Part shown: one piece after another, positions 22,770-39,864 of the stretch
Layout of the letters: each line of letters begins with the position of its first letter
How positions within the stretch are numbered: the first letter of the stretch is position 1
Assembly: GCA_021464245.1 (NCBI GenBank)
Contig: JADCRB010000118.1
Location: forward strand, 3,970,056-4,034,055
Length of the DNA stretch: 64,000 bases
From: Carallia brachiata
Taxonomy: Eukaryota > Streptophyta > Magnoliopsida > Malpighiales > Rhizophoraceae
Direction: 5' to 3'
The notes under the pieces: model-generated
The model's input: the letters and a program-made list of their open reading frames with translations, nothing else
What the model was told of the DNA's origin: nothing
Database searches by the model: none
Position numbers and translations under genes: made by a program

Positions 22770-24895
22770 ATGGTATGTTGGTTAAAGGCAGCATTAGCGA
22801 TGTCCTCCTGATTTTTCTTCCCAATGACAATATCAAGCAGGATTAAGACTTGTTTTTAAGCTTGTGTAAAGTAACATTACAAAACGCAATCTTGGACACA
22901 AGTCATGCATGGATCTTGACATATGATTTTTTTTTCCCAGTTACCGTTTGAGGAAATTGGTGGAATGTTTCAATAGCTTGAATTTTTCTATGTTTTAGTT
23001 TCCAAAGTTTTGGGTTGCCCAATTCAGGGTATTGTTTTTTGCAACCTTCTAGATTATCTGTTTTGAAAATTGCAGGCTCAGGAACAATCCCATGGCTCAG
23101 CATTCCAACAGTGCTATCGATGTTATCCCGTCTCATTCATTGATAAGGTTTGAGAAAGGCATAAAATTTGCTCATAGGAACATTTTATAGCAGATATTTT
23201 GACTTGTTGGCTCTAAAGTTTTCGTTGTGCATTTGATGCATGTGTTAGCTTATGTTTCATTCGAGCATGTCTGTATAAAATATATCAAGTAGTTTTAGTT
23301 TCTTAATTTGATCCCAATGCTTTAGTCCACAAGATGTTCTAACAGATCTAATTTCTGCAGCCGCATCTGGAAAAGGGAGATAAAAGTATGTTTTTCCTTC
23401 TTATTGATCTCCAACAACCCATTAGCTATTCTTTTGATAATTCCATTTAGGATTTATTAGTTTTCCAGGATTTTCAATTAGTCTATTTGCCTTTGCTTTC
23501 AGTTATTATGCCTCCCTCTGCCCTCGATCGCCTTGGTGAGTAGATGTATTCATGATTTCTCCTCTCTGTTTTTTTTTTATTTAATTCTTTTTCTGTTGAT
23601 CAGTTCTGTTTAAATTCTTGCTTTGTTTACATTCCGGTATGGTCATCATAATATGAGGTTGATTACGAGTTGAGTTTTCACTCTTCAGCATCCTTGCACA
23701 TTGACTACCCCATGCTATTTGAGCTCCACAATCCTTCTACCCATCGAGTTAGTCATTGCGGGGTTCTAGAGTTTGTTGCAGATGAGGGCCTGATATACTT
23801 ACCTTACTGGGTATGCATTGTCATTCATTTCTATTTTCAAGGATGTAATTCAGTATCCACTACTAGTTTTTCTTTTCCTGCTTATTTGTTGCATGCCTTC
23901 AGATGATGGAAAACATGCTTCTACAAGAGGGAGATATCGTGCTGTTGAGAAATGCTAGCCTGCCAAAGGGAACTTATGTGAAGCTGCAGCCCCACACCAA
24001 AGACTTCTTGGACATCTCCAATCCAAAAGCAGTGTTGGTTTATGAGCGACTTTGTTTTTTTTATATGACAGCAGTAAGTTTAGTAACTATTCCTGTGTAT
24101 TCATTCCTTTCTCAATTGATGGTCACTTGCAGCTTGGAGACTTCCTTAAGGAACTACTCTTGTTTAACAACTGGCGATACGATAATGGTCGCTTACAACA
24201 ATAAGAAGTACTACATAGACATTGTCGAATCAAAGCCCTCCTCTGCAATTAGTATTATTGAGACAGACTGTGAGGTGGATTTCACCTCACCATTTGATTA
24301 TAAAGAACCTGAAAAGCCAGCAGCGTCTTCATTGGTAAACAAGACACCACCTGAAGGTTCTCTTCCTTTCTGTAGTAAGTTTTTCCAATATCTGGTGTAT
24401 ATTTAAGAGAATCCCAACAATTAAGCACTCCAAGCACATGCCTTTCCAGTGGAAGAAGAGCCACCCAAAAAGATAGCCAAGTTCAATTCATTTACGGGTT
24501 CTGGAAGACGCTTGGATGGCAAACAATCAACACAACCAGTTGCATTGGTGGGCAAAAATTTGCTCAGACAGCACCAGCAAGAGGCTGAGAAGGATATTAG
24601 TGGCACCAAGTCATCAAGATCCACATCTTGTCAGCATTCTGGAAAGCTTGTGTTTGGTTCAAATGCAAACCAGTCTCAGAATGGAACACCAAAGGTATGA
24701 CTTTGCATGACTTGTTCAAACCAGATCAAACCAGTCTGGGCCATTCATATCCATTGGTATAGTTTTTGTGATTAATCACTATTGACTGCCTATTCGTAGG
24801 TTCCCTCGAAGAAAAACAGTGAAGAACACCATCATAAGAAAGAAGAACCAAAGTTTCAGGCATTCACAGGAAAGAAGTATTCCCTGAAAGACTGA
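22770..24895 (+). CDS. UFD1: UFD1-like ubiquitin fusion degradation protein, 9 coding exons
   Basis: UFD1 is the adaptor that, with NPL4, lets the CDC48/p97 ATPase extract ubiquitinated proteins (nucleus, cytosol, ER). Coding exons: 22770-22772, 23076-23147, 23361-23385, 23503-23535, 23689-23810, 23903-24033, 24133-24356, 24450-24694, 24800-24895. All have GT-AG borders and joining phases; they total 951 nt, 316 residues, close to Arabidopsis UFD1. The first coding exon supplies only the ATG (ATG|GTATGT). The UFD1 fold is evident from [69 protein letters not shown] and [18 protein letters not shown]. Near the C-terminus, [10 protein letters not shown] and FTGKKYSL resemble SHP boxes that bind CDC48. 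No frame defects were seen. Confidence 0.96.
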
Positions 24896-25454
24896 TTTGT
24901 TCAAATTTGCTGCCATCCATCCTTTCAACAGCATAAGCTAGCGTAGAATCATTGTGATATTGTAGTGGAAGGTTGCTATGCCTTTTTATTGTCATGTAAG
25001 GAGTCTTTGAGAAACTAAAATTGCAGCCATCCTTCATTGGGGCACATATTTATTCTCAGCACATATTATTTTTCGCCTGAGAGTTATTTTCTCCATATGC
25101 TATGTTTATTCTCACTTTCTAATTTTAATGTTCTCTCCTGATGCTCAAATCAACCAGCAAAAGAACTTAATGGTGATAAAAGCGTTCATGTGGAATAACC
25201 CCATAACTCTCTAGCCTCTTCAAACTCGCATTCACTCAGTTGGGCATCATTAAAAAATAAAACAATGGAAGCATGCAGTACATAATATTAATACCTTCAA
25301 TCATTGTTATTTCACGTGTGGAAGTGAAACATCAAAACATCATTAGAGATGATCAGAATATGTTTACTGATACAATACCAAAAGGCTGTGTTTCGTTAGT
25401 TTTGACGACATTCAATAGAATGAAAACTTCCACCGCCGGTTCAACATCACTAAG

Positions 25455-26960
25455 CTATGCTTTTACTGTCGTCTCAATTCCAACCTTTCCTGAATACCTT
25501 ACACTTTCAGACTTCTCGTTGGCTTCCCAGAGCTCCGGCAGTGCTTCTTTGATGTTATGGATGCTCTCTAACACATAGTCCACGCCTTCAGCTCGGTGAG
25601 AAGACCCTACCTGTAACCAAATTATTGAGCATTGATCCCTGACATTCTAATTGCAGAAAAGCGAAAAGTAAGGACCAGTCAAAAAGTGCAGTTTAAATAT
25701 CATAGCTTACCCACACGGTATGCAGACCCAATCGTTTCGCAGACTGTATATTGCGGATGCTATCATCAAAGAACAACTGGAAAACAAAAGGTTACAGGAT
25801 CAATTGTAGATAGCATGAAACCAGCCAATGACACCATAACCATGAAAATATACGTATAGTAGCTTTGAGAAATTCAGTTGTATTACCGTTTCCTGAGGAT
25901 TGATGCCAGCAACCTTAAAGGCCTGCACAAATGCCTCTTCAAATGGTTTGCAGACAACCGGCGACCCGGGAAGCTCAACACCAGCATTATCAGAAGATGT
26001 ATATTCATTAATGTCAAAAACTCCATTTTCATCCCCATCAACAAGATCATCTCCTTCCTTGGTGTTATTCAAAGTCTCAAAGCATATGATCCCTTCAAAG
26101 CAATCCTCCAATCCAAGTCTGCTAAGGACTCGACTTGCATGGTTCTTATCAGAATTGGTGAACACCTTGAACACAAGGGACCAAAGTATTGTCACAAGAA
26201 AAGCTAAACATGGCTTTACTATAAACAAGATTAATAACAAGATGCAACTTACAACTTTGCGAACAGGCACACTAAGCAAAAGATTCCGTAAAACGGGATC
26301 AGGTTTTAGCATCTTGTAGGGCAATCTTCCATGAACAAAACTGTAATAATATGAAGAAGTAAGAATAACAAGAAGCTGCAAAACAGACATTTTTCGTAGA
26401 GAGATCAAAGAACTCAAACCTATGGAAGTCATCGTAGTTGAACTGATAACCAATAGCCTGCAGACAAGGAAGTGTATAGAAACAAACTCAGCCAAGCACT
26501 CCCACAACAGAAAACAATGAAATTCGTTCAATCATACCCTGAGACCGGCCAATGTGGTTCCATAGTACTTATACAATGAACCACAAAGTTCTCTAACTTT
26601 ACTCTCCTCAACTCCAAGCTTTTGTGTCATATACTCTAAAAGAAGAACAAATGAAATCAATCATCCCATTCAATAAAGTTTCAAATTTTTGCTGCAAATT
26701 TACTAAGTCAGGCAATTGTTGATATTACCTTGAATGTTCTTGGTGATCTCAAGTGACAAACCGGACCACAGAGGATAAAGGGTGTCATCTAGATCTGAAA
26801 GTTAATTATAAAACCATTCTTATTCTTTTTCTGCGAATCAATCCAAATTGATTTAAAACAATAATGAAGGCATGAAAAATCTCCACATAAAAGCTTTACC
26901 AAATAGGAGGCACTCATATTTTGGCTTCAAAGCTTGCTCTTTCTCACCATCATGCTCCAT
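25455..26960 (-). CDS. HAD-superfamily phosphatase, pyrimidine 5'-nucleotidase/SDT1-like, 8 exons
   Basis: A haloacid dehalogenase-type phosphatase of the plant family related to yeast SDT1/PHM8 (nucleotide monophosphate dephosphorylation); the exact substrate is unknown. Exons in gene order: 26900-26960, 26729-26794, 26538-26635, 26420-26457, 26253-26340, 25887-26165, 25711-25776, 25455-25610. They sum to 852 nt, 283 residues, with GT-AG borders and consistent phases. Motif I is D21-L-D23-D-T25 (FDLDDTLYPLW), motif II is TNSD (VFTNSDKNHA), the motif III lysine is in VVCKPFEEAF, and motif IV is LFFDDS. A Cap domain lies between motifs I and II. An acidic stretch (EGDDLVDGDENG) occurs before motif III. 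The start is the first ATG before the conserved KPKYECLLFDLDDT. No defects were seen. Confidence 0.95.
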
Positions 26961-26999
26961 TTCAGAATATAAAATCTATCGGCATGAAAGCATAAACAA

Positions 27000-27926
27000 A
27001 AAGGGGGGAGAAGTTTGAGCGTCAAATCTCAAGTTCCAAGTGCTCTCAAATAAATAATAAATAAATAAATAATCCAGGACTAGAGTATGAATTAGAAACA
27101 GACAATGATATGGCATTTTCCAGGCATAAAAACATGGAAGCATGAACTAGAACCCAAGGCAAAGGATTCAGGAGTTCAATAGCAAAAGGGAACTCAAGAT
27201 TGTTATTTATAAGAACATATTTAGCAGAAATCTTATAAAAAGTAATCAATTAATTTTTTTTCAATTTTTTAAAAAATTTCGTTTAAAAAATAAATAAATA
27301 CGCTTCATTACATTACATTCCATTACCTCTTATCAAACATTGTGAAGTACATTTCAGAACAGATCAAGGGTCTTAAAACCAACAATTAATTACACTCAAT
27401 AAATAACCAAAAAAAAAAAAAAACACTATTTTACCCACTTGACAAAAAACAAGAACCCGGAAAATTAACCAGGCACACTGCCTTTCAAATCACCAGAAAA
27501 GTTAACAATAAAGAACTCATTCTTAGAATCACCCCCAAAAAAAAAAAAAATCCCAAAGCCCAAAAATGTTCTCGGGACAACCCCAGAATTTTGTTTTCTT
27601 TTTCAGCAATATTAATTTCTTCGAGTCACCAAGACCCACAAGAGCAAACAATCAGATATAGTAAAAATGTCATCTTTGAAGCAACATTACAATAACAAGC
27701 AGCAAAAACACCCAAAAAAAAAGTACTTAACCAAATGAGATTTGAACAAAACCCCATGAATATAAAAAGAGAAACAAGAACACCAATAAAGATCCAATAC
27801 CCAAGTGAAAATCGGCAGGTTACCCAGATCAGTAAATCGAACGAAACAGAGACCAGACCACTTTAACCAAATTGAAAAAGACAAAAAGAGACGTAAAGTT
27901 GTGGGCTTGGCTGGCAGTTTTTGTAA
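27000..27926. other. Upstream region of the HAD gene
   Basis: Leader and promoter area of the minus-strand HAD gene. It contains short A runs and no recognisable coding sequence or RNA gene. Confidence 0.5.
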
Positions 27927-28755
27927 GCCTTTGTTTGGTGTGCAAAGAAAGCGAGGGAAAGAGAAGGTGGAGAAAGAAAAGTACATGGAAAATGTACTTT
28001 TCTCTTGTTTGGAGAAGCAACGGAAAGAGAATGGAAGCGACAGTGAGAAGAAAAGAAGCAATAATCGTACGGTACGAAAATTCTCTCCAAAAGTGAAAGA
28101 AAGCTGGAGGAAATGTGCACACAAATAGTAAGTTGACGAAATTGGCCTTGCTGTCTTTTAACTCAAAGATGTCACAAATATTGAAGTAAAAAAATTTTAC
28201 TTTTTTCTTTCGGCTGTAGCACCTGCTTTTATTTTTTTTTGGGTTTCGGATTATTGATTAATAAAATATCAAAAAGAGAAAAAAAACAATCCATGGCTCA
28301 GAAGCTAAAAAAACCACTGAATAAAAAAGAGCACAACCATATTCACGGCCTATGGTTAAAAAAATTGTGGAACCTGCCGAATGGGAGGATATAATCTCAA
28401 TTGTTGACAATTATAAAAAAAAACACAACCAAATATGTGGCTTAAGGTGAACATTTCTTTTCGCGAATACTAATAACTTTCTAGTAAATAAGTAACATAA
28501 TATACCAGGTCTTCTAATTATACTTTAATTTGGTTGAGGGGTAAAACTGTCATTTATAATTAAAAAAATTTTCTTTCTTTCGACTTTCACCTCATATCCA
28601 AACTTTATTATTCTCTTCATTTTTTTTCTTCTCATTTCTCTTATCACTCCAAAACAACATAACAAAAAATTACATTCTCTCCCTCTACTTTCTTTCTCAC
28701 CACTTTCTTTCTCTTCACTTTCTTTCCCTACCCCTTTTACACTCCAAACACACTC
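27927..28755. mobile_element. Tourist-like (PIF/Harbinger-type) element
   Basis: Left end GCCTTTGTTTGGTGTG; reverse complement of the right end GAGTGTGTTTGGAGTG; 12 of 16 positions match. Flanked by the 3-bp direct repeat TAA (27924-27926 and 28756-28758), the TWA-type target duplication of PIF/Harbinger elements. Both subterminal regions are purine/pyrimidine biased. No transposase is present, so it is non-autonomous. The overlapping ORFs at 27687-28128 are not supported as genes. Confidence 0.6.
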
Positions 28756-29625
28756 TAAGGGAGAGGCTTGGTGGGTCGTTGGGCAGTTGAGTGAAGAAAA
28801 GGACACAGAGTTGACAATGACAAATCTGGAACGTCAAAAATTGAATCTGATTGGTCGAATTCTAGAACCTACGGACCAATAAAGAACGTGACTTTTTTTT
28901 TTTGACTTTTCAGGAAGACCGTTGAAATATTGACACGTTTTAGATCTGATTCTTAACACAAGCCCTCTTCTGGGGGACAGGTGGCATGTGTGACTAGCGT
29001 GGCGCTCTCTTAGATTTTGATATTCAGATTTTTTTTTTTTATTTTCTTTTACTTTAAGAAAGTAAGGGTATTAAGGAAGTTTTTAATTTTAATTTTTTTT
29101 AAGTGAGTATAATTTATTTATAATTTTATATTACATAATAAATAATATTTATTTAAATAAAAAATAAAAAATAATATTAAATTATAAATTAATTTTATTT
29201 TAAAAAAATAAAATTAATACGTAATATGAGTTAAACCAACTTATCTTGGTGTATGCATTTATTTACTACGTCTTCTTTAGACTTTGTGGACTGCAATACA
29301 GTTTGAAAGAAAATTTATTGTGGAGATTTTCTTGCAAATTTTAGCATTTCTCAAAGAGAACTTTTGTTCTTCTGAGAACGTCCTCCACGAAAATTGCCGG
29401 ATTGGCTAATGGTGGATATGGTGGGAGTTGCTTTCCTCTTGGATAGTTATTTGAGTCTTGTATTTATATGTTTGGTTGTATTTTGTTTCTCTCTTTATTT
29501 TGTTCTGTCTTTGGCATTAACAAAAAGGTATGAGTTGAACCAACCATGAAAGAATGACGAAATAGCTTGTTGTTCAATTGATTAAAAGAAATTAAATTTT
29601 TTGTAAAAAATTACAAGTTCAAATT
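28756..29625. other. Intergenic between the MITE and the FTSH pseudogene
   Basis: AT-rich DNA with no ORF or RNA gene that I can support. Confidence 0.5.
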
Positions 29626-32045
29626 TTGGTGAAGAACTTCCTTTTCAAGCAACATCTTAGCAATCTGAGCTACTTGTTCTTTGTGTTCTTCTATAAGTTG
29701 GATGGTGCGATTATATGCCCTTCTTAGCCACTCCCTCACTTCGTCATCAATAATTGCAGCTGTCTTGTCGCCGCAGGGCATCCCAAATCCATCATCCCAT
29801 TGAGGAAAACAAAGGAGACCCACCTTGTCCCTAAAACCATACAGTGCTAATTGGTCATATGTCATCTTGGTTACATTCTCCCTCCCTTTGGGCTCCTGTT
29901 GAGATTTTCCCCAACAAGTCCTGCATTTAAAAGAATCTAAAAAATTATCATGCATTTCAAGGCAAGACATGCAACAAAAAGATTACTCTGTTGTAATTAT
30001 GTGGCCATGAATTTCAATTTGGGAAACAATTTTTTTTGTGCAAATAAAAATGATACTGCGTATGTGTAATTTTTTCGTAAAACCCCACAAATACGAAAGT
30101 CTGATACTCTGAACCCCTTTATTTTTTAAGGGAGGAGGCATTAACAAAAGCAATCCAAGATACGTACAGATAAACATAATCGAGCCTTCCTTGTAAGATA
30201 ATATTACTCACTTGCTCGGCCGCTCGACCGGCCCAGTGTGCCGCATGTTATATCAAAATATTGCTCCATGGTTCAGATCAGATTCTCACTAGGAACATAC
30301 TGAGCAAAACCAAGTGTATGTGTACCTCGCGGAACAATTGTCACCTCAAGAGTTGCTAGGGTCGTCTGCGAGAGGGAAATGTATGACAGAAAAACAAGTA
30401 GGCTTGATGGTTCTCTGCAAAAGATAAGATCTTTGCACAGCAGAAACTGCAAGTTCAACTGCAGTGGAAAGGAAATGATTTTGATCTGTATAAAAATGAA
30501 ACAAATGTCTAAACACTAATTACCTTATTCTTCTTCTCCAAGCCACCAATGACCCGATCAAATGCAGCCTCAAAATGTTCCACTGTCACCTGTGATCTCT
30601 CGCCCCTCGTGGCAATTAAAGCAGCTTCATTGCAGACATTTGCAATGTCTGCTCCAGTGAAGCCAGCACTGAGGGCTGCAAGTCTTTGAGAATAGTAAGA
30701 AGGCTTGTGATCAATTTTGATCTTTTTCAAGTATATCTGAAATATTTGCTCTCGTCCCTTAATATTAGGCCTTCAATGGAAATTTGACGGTTGAAACGAC
30801 CGGGCCTCAAACGAGCTTTATTAAAATGCCATGCCTATTAGTTGCAGCAAGCACGAAGACTCCAGAAGTAGTTCCAAAGCCATCCATTTTTACCAACAAT
30901 TGATTAAGGGTTCGTTCCCTTTTAGCAATGGCATCTGAGAATTCTCCATACTCCCTTGCTCTACCGATTGCACCAATTCATCAATAAATATAATACTAGG
31001 AGCACACTGCCTTGCTTCCTGGAACAATCTCCGAACTCAGGATGGTCCTTCGCCATTAAACTTCTCCATGAAATCGGAGCCAGATATAGATAGAAAGGGC
31101 ACACCAGATTCCCCAGCAGTTGCCTCTGCTAGCAGAGTCTTCCCAATTCCTGAAATATTTAGAGCAGAGGCACCCTTTGGAATCTTGGCACCCAATTCCT
31201 ATACTTCTTAGGATTCTTAAGGAAGTGCACTAAGTCCATGATTTCTTGCTTTGCCTCGTCACAGCCAGCAATATCTTTGAAGCAAACCTGGATCAGCCAA
31301 ATGGGATCAACAAAAGATTGAACGACCAAAAACACCATTTGTACTGATGATTTTTAAGTTTAAAATACTTGAGTCATCTCTGAGCAAAAAGGGTTTGATT
31401 TTGGGTCCTGATCGGAGTCAATTAACTAAGAAAAAAAAGTAACGGAAACTTGCTAAATCCAAAGTGACACAAAAACTAAGAACAAATTTATCGCAATTGT
31501 AAGTTGCACTTAAAAATATTTAGAGCAGCAAACTTTGTCATCATTATCTACACAGGAATCAGATAGGGAACCTCATTCTTTTTCTCCACTTCTGTTAGTT
31601 GGTCCTTCTTTGTGCTAAAATTCTCACGGCCATCACCTCCAGCAACATCTTTGAAGCAGACCTGGATTACCCAAATGAGATCACCAAAAAAATGCACCAA
31701 TACTGTGACCCGTTCCAATTTGTTCAATATAGTACTAGGGTTGGTTTAGAAATCATTCCTCTTAGAAGTTTTAAGTTGTTGGGTAAAATGAATGATATAT
31801 TAAACCCTAAGATGCCTCTTAATAAGAAAATTCATTAGACTGAACGAGTTAACAAAAGACATGGCAACAATACTCGTAAAAATTAACACTTAAATAAGTT
31901 TAACATAATTTGAACAAGATATCACTTTGTCCAAAAAAAAAAAACTCTGACCATGTTAAAAAAATTATTCCACTAAAAATTTAAACTGTTGCAGGTGAGG
32001 CTGTAAACTAAACTAAGTCACCCATAATCGACAAAGGAATAAGTC
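29626..32045 (-). pseudogene. Partial duplicated FTSH3/FTSH10-like gene
   Basis: A decayed genomic copy of the gene at 34751-39047, with introns retained. Exon equivalents: exon 8 part 29626-29920, exon 7 part 30212 to about 30345, exon 6 30524-31287, and a mixed exon 5 tail/exon 6 head at 31572-31662. Exon 7 lacks its 5' half, including the HEAGH-type zinc site (HESGHA in the parent). The Walker A region is scrambled, Walker B is shifted (deletion and substitutions after IIFID), and exon 8 stops matching after KEVLHQ. Substitutions, deletions and rearrangement together mark true decay. The terminal segment near 31990-32045 again matches parental intron 5, so the 5' edge of the copy was itself duplicated. 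Confidence 0.9.
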
Positions 32046-32058
32046 AGCAAACGTGATA

Positions 32059-32580
32059 AGCATTATTTCAGTTTTAATCTTTTAAGATTTTTTCAATCTA
32101 ATCCTATAGCTTTTTTTTGTTTTTATTTCAGTTCTATAACTCTAATTTTGATGTAAATAAGTCCTAACATATGCAGAATCGGATCAAAACATTAAAAAAT
32201 GTATTTGACTGGACAGAATACATAAATACAGTGTCAAAAAATAAAATAAATTACTAAAAAATAAAATTAAAAAAGGCATTGACCGGATAGAATACATAGA
32301 TACAATGTTAAAAATACAAAGTAAAGAAAAAGCACTTCAACGTTAAAAAAAAAGCAAATTTAAAAGGTTTTTCTTTTGTTTTTCATAAACATGTTTTGTT
32401 TTTTTAATTATTTATTTATGTTCCGTCAGTCAGATACAATTTTTTTAACGTTTTGAGCTAATTCCGTTCATGTTAGGACTTAATTACAATAGAAATAATA
32501 GTTGTACTAAAGTGAAAATAAAAAAAAGATATATAACTAAATTGAAAAAATTTTAAAAGGTTCGGAATTATAATGTTGCT
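32059..32580. repeat. Fold-back (MITE-like) element
   Basis: The left end AGCATTATTTCAGTTTTAAT and the reverse complement of the right end AGCAACATTATAATTCCGAA continue into long imperfect inverted arms; both arms contain AAGTCCTAACAT. It lies immediately beyond the edge of the FTSH duplication. No coding capacity. Confidence 0.6.
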
Positions 32581-34750
32581 TACCCTGACATTTTTGGTTT
32601 TGTCGCCCACTTGTATCACACTATCCCGGATAGTGATTCGGGCTTTTCATCCAAAATTTTTGGAAAATCATTTTTCGGAACTTTCGCTTAGACACTGGAG
32701 ATTTTGGATTGCCTGTATCAGGAGTTTTATATACTGTGTTTAAATCGCCACAAATTACTTTCAATCTTATTTGTGTTTGACAAAGGGTAAGGTAGAAAGT
32801 GAGTGATGTAGGAGGAAATAAAAAGAAAATTTTAGTCGGGAATTTAACCAATAACTAAAACAATGCAGGAATACATCTAAAAATACACTAAATTCAATAA
32901 TCAATTGTCAATACCATAATCAGTCTGAATAATGAAGGGGTCCTAAGCTCTATTTACAGAGAAGCTACCTAAGGATAACGATAAGAATAAACTAAGATGA
33001 TAATTACAGAATAACTATAAGAGAACAACTAAAAATATATAAACACGTTCTAAGTAAAATAAAAATCAAATAACTGAATGTTAATTAGACTAAAACTTCT
33101 TCCTAAAATACTTCTACAAGAAGAACTCCTTGTGAGCCGAGTGAGTGAGGAGAGGGAAATAATATATATAAAAATACTAATTTTACTTTCTAACGAAAAA
33201 AAATTATTATATATAATACTAAAAATATTTTATTTGAAAATTATATATAAAATACTTGTATAAATCTAATTTAATAAGTTTATAATATTTGTATAATTTT
33301 TTATTAAGTAATTTAATAAAATTTTACAAAATATAGAGAACTTTTTTTTTTAAAGTAAATTTGTGGTTTGTAATATATGATACGGATAACATAATTTGTA
33401 AGAAAAAAAAAAAAAGGGTTAAAGAGCAACCCCGGCACCACGTATATATGCTAATTTTGAGATCAAAATATTTTATAGGTTATTAACTATCTTATATATA
33501 TATATAAGTTTTGTATGACGTTTAAGGTTTACCTAAGGAAGGAGATATTTTCCAACTCTAGGTTGCTAGCTTAATTACATTTTTATTTCCTTGGTGGATG
33601 CTAGCTTGGTGGCTATAATTAACTTCATTTTCCCTAAAAATTTTTGTTTAAATAGCTTAATTACAATGTTGGGTATTGATACCAAATTACCAATAACAAA
33701 GATGATAAAGTAAACAATAGAAGTGCAAAATTAGAAAGTAAAATTATGTAAGCATGCTTAATAAAACACACAATTAATTTAATGATATTTAATAATTTAT
33801 TTTTAAAAAAAATCTAATACATCTTCCATAATTTAACAATTCAGATCTCCTATCAAAAAAAAAAAAAAAAACAATTCAGAACATTATATGTACATCGCAT
33901 ATCCACCGCGTGCTCACAATTATATTGCTATTTATCTTTTTCCAAACCGGAAATGGTTGTGTTCCAAATTCAATGCATGCAATTATGTTTGAGAACAACC
34001 AAACAGCTTGCCTTGGCTGGAGTGGTTAATCACTTCAAGTTCTCTGTAAAAACAATTTATGGTAAGACAAATTCTTATATTTGAATTCTCATAAAGTCAA
34101 ATTTTATTGGATCAGCGGCAATCTCAGTATTATAAGTGGAAAATAGTCTCACATTCAATAACTAAGAACAAAAAAAACAACAAAATAGTTCGAGAACACG
34201 GTCCTCCGCTAGCAGTCATGTGGTGTTATCCAACCTGACGATACCACGCTCAGAATTGCTGTAAGTAAACCCTTGCGTTGACGATAGTATAGTGGTGAAG
34301 TAACTCAAATCTTAGTCACAACTACTGAGTATATCCTGACACCCATAGACCGAAAAAAGGTAATTGTTGACCACGCAAAGCAACAATCTCCCGAGTTTTT
34401 CCAACTATCCTACATAGACGAGTTTTGGTTTCTCTACACGGAAATTGCTACTTTGTCTTTCCTTTCGCTAGTAGAGTAGCTATTTTTTGCTTGCTTGGAC
34501 AAACACAATTGATTTGAACAACTAAATACAGCAAACCTGTTAAGCACGACAGAACGTTCCCGCACCCATTTTTATTTTTCTCCCCTTATTATTATTAATT
34601 AGCTTTCAGTTGCTGGGAGCTAATTTTTGAGCTTGTTCCACAATGTATAATTCAAAAGACCACGCTGTGATCGCAAATGGCAATTATACAGAAGCTGAAT
34701 AGAAATGTTCTTTCCAATTTAATGTACAAATCACCCCAATGTCGGAAAAT
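32581..34750. other. Intergenic, AT-rich
   Basis: Mostly AT-rich DNA with no supported gene. Around 33670 the minus strand reads TTTGGTATCAATACCCAAC, which partly resembles a retrotransposon primer-binding site for initiator tRNA-Met, and 34190-34560 is more GC-rich. An old retrotransposon remnant is possible but not demonstrable. Confidence 0.4.
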
Positions 34751-39047
<4,297 letters not shown>

Positions 39048-39861
39048 AGCTTTTTTTTTGTTTTCCTTGCAGATCTAACAGTAAATACAACGTTCAACAG
39101 GAGTTGCAGATCTGCTTGACGATAAGGCTGTTGATGTTCGAGGAGGTGTTTTTGCTGGCGAGTGGGGGTCGGGCGGGGTGTTTGGGGTTTTGGGATGTTT
39201 GCTGTTGTTGGTGTGTCTGGTAATGGCGTGTTTGGATTTGGGGCAGTGATTTTATTGGGGGTGGCGAATGGTGGGGACTCCAAGCTGCGTCAAAAGACTT
39301 GGCAAACAAGATTCGGCCGTGGCTGCGGGTGGCCCACAGATTCGTTGAAAGTGATGATTTTTACGAGTGGATAATTTGAGGATGAGATTTGATTATGTAG
39401 CAATGAAATATATATTTATTTAGTAATTTATATGTTTTGTGTCTAATTTTTATACATATGATAATAATTTTTTTAAAAATTTAATAAATTGTTTAATCAA
39501 TTACAAACCGCTTCTACTGCATTGCGAATAAAATTTGTGCGTTTAAGGAGTCAGCATTTTTTCTTTTTGGTGAATATGGGAATGTGGGGTTCCCACCATT
39601 GCTTGGAATCCAAAAATCTATTATAACAATGCATAAATAAAATAACTTAACTGTACAACATAATTTTAAATAATAATAAAATAATTAAGTAATTTATTTA
39701 ATATTTTATATATATATATATATATAATGTCTAATAATCCAATTAACAATATATGTTTTTTTTTCTAGATAAACTTACCTAATTAGAGTGTGACTAGGAT
39801 TTAATTATTTGTATTGTTAGATTTGTGGCTCCAAACAAAGATTTTACTTCGAATGTTGTAC
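39048..39861. other. Upstream region of the FTSH gene
   Basis: Leader and promoter area of the minus-strand FTSH gene followed by AT-rich DNA. The ORFs at 39044-39374 overlap each other on both strands and show no domain. Confidence 0.5.
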
Positions 39862-39864
39862 TTA

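Noticed and set aside
23903..24406. 167-residue plus-strand ORF as a separate gene
   Set aside because: It is UFD1 exons 6 and 7 read through the intron between them (24034-24132) and past the exon 7 donor.
25800..26531. 243-residue minus-strand ORF
   Set aside because: It is exon 25887-26165 of the HAD gene plus retained intron sequence on both sides.
34684..34750. C-terminal extension of the FTSH frame to 34684
   Set aside because: It results from reading past a missing base at 34839-34840. The other frame keeps an acidic FTSH-like tail and stops at 34751.
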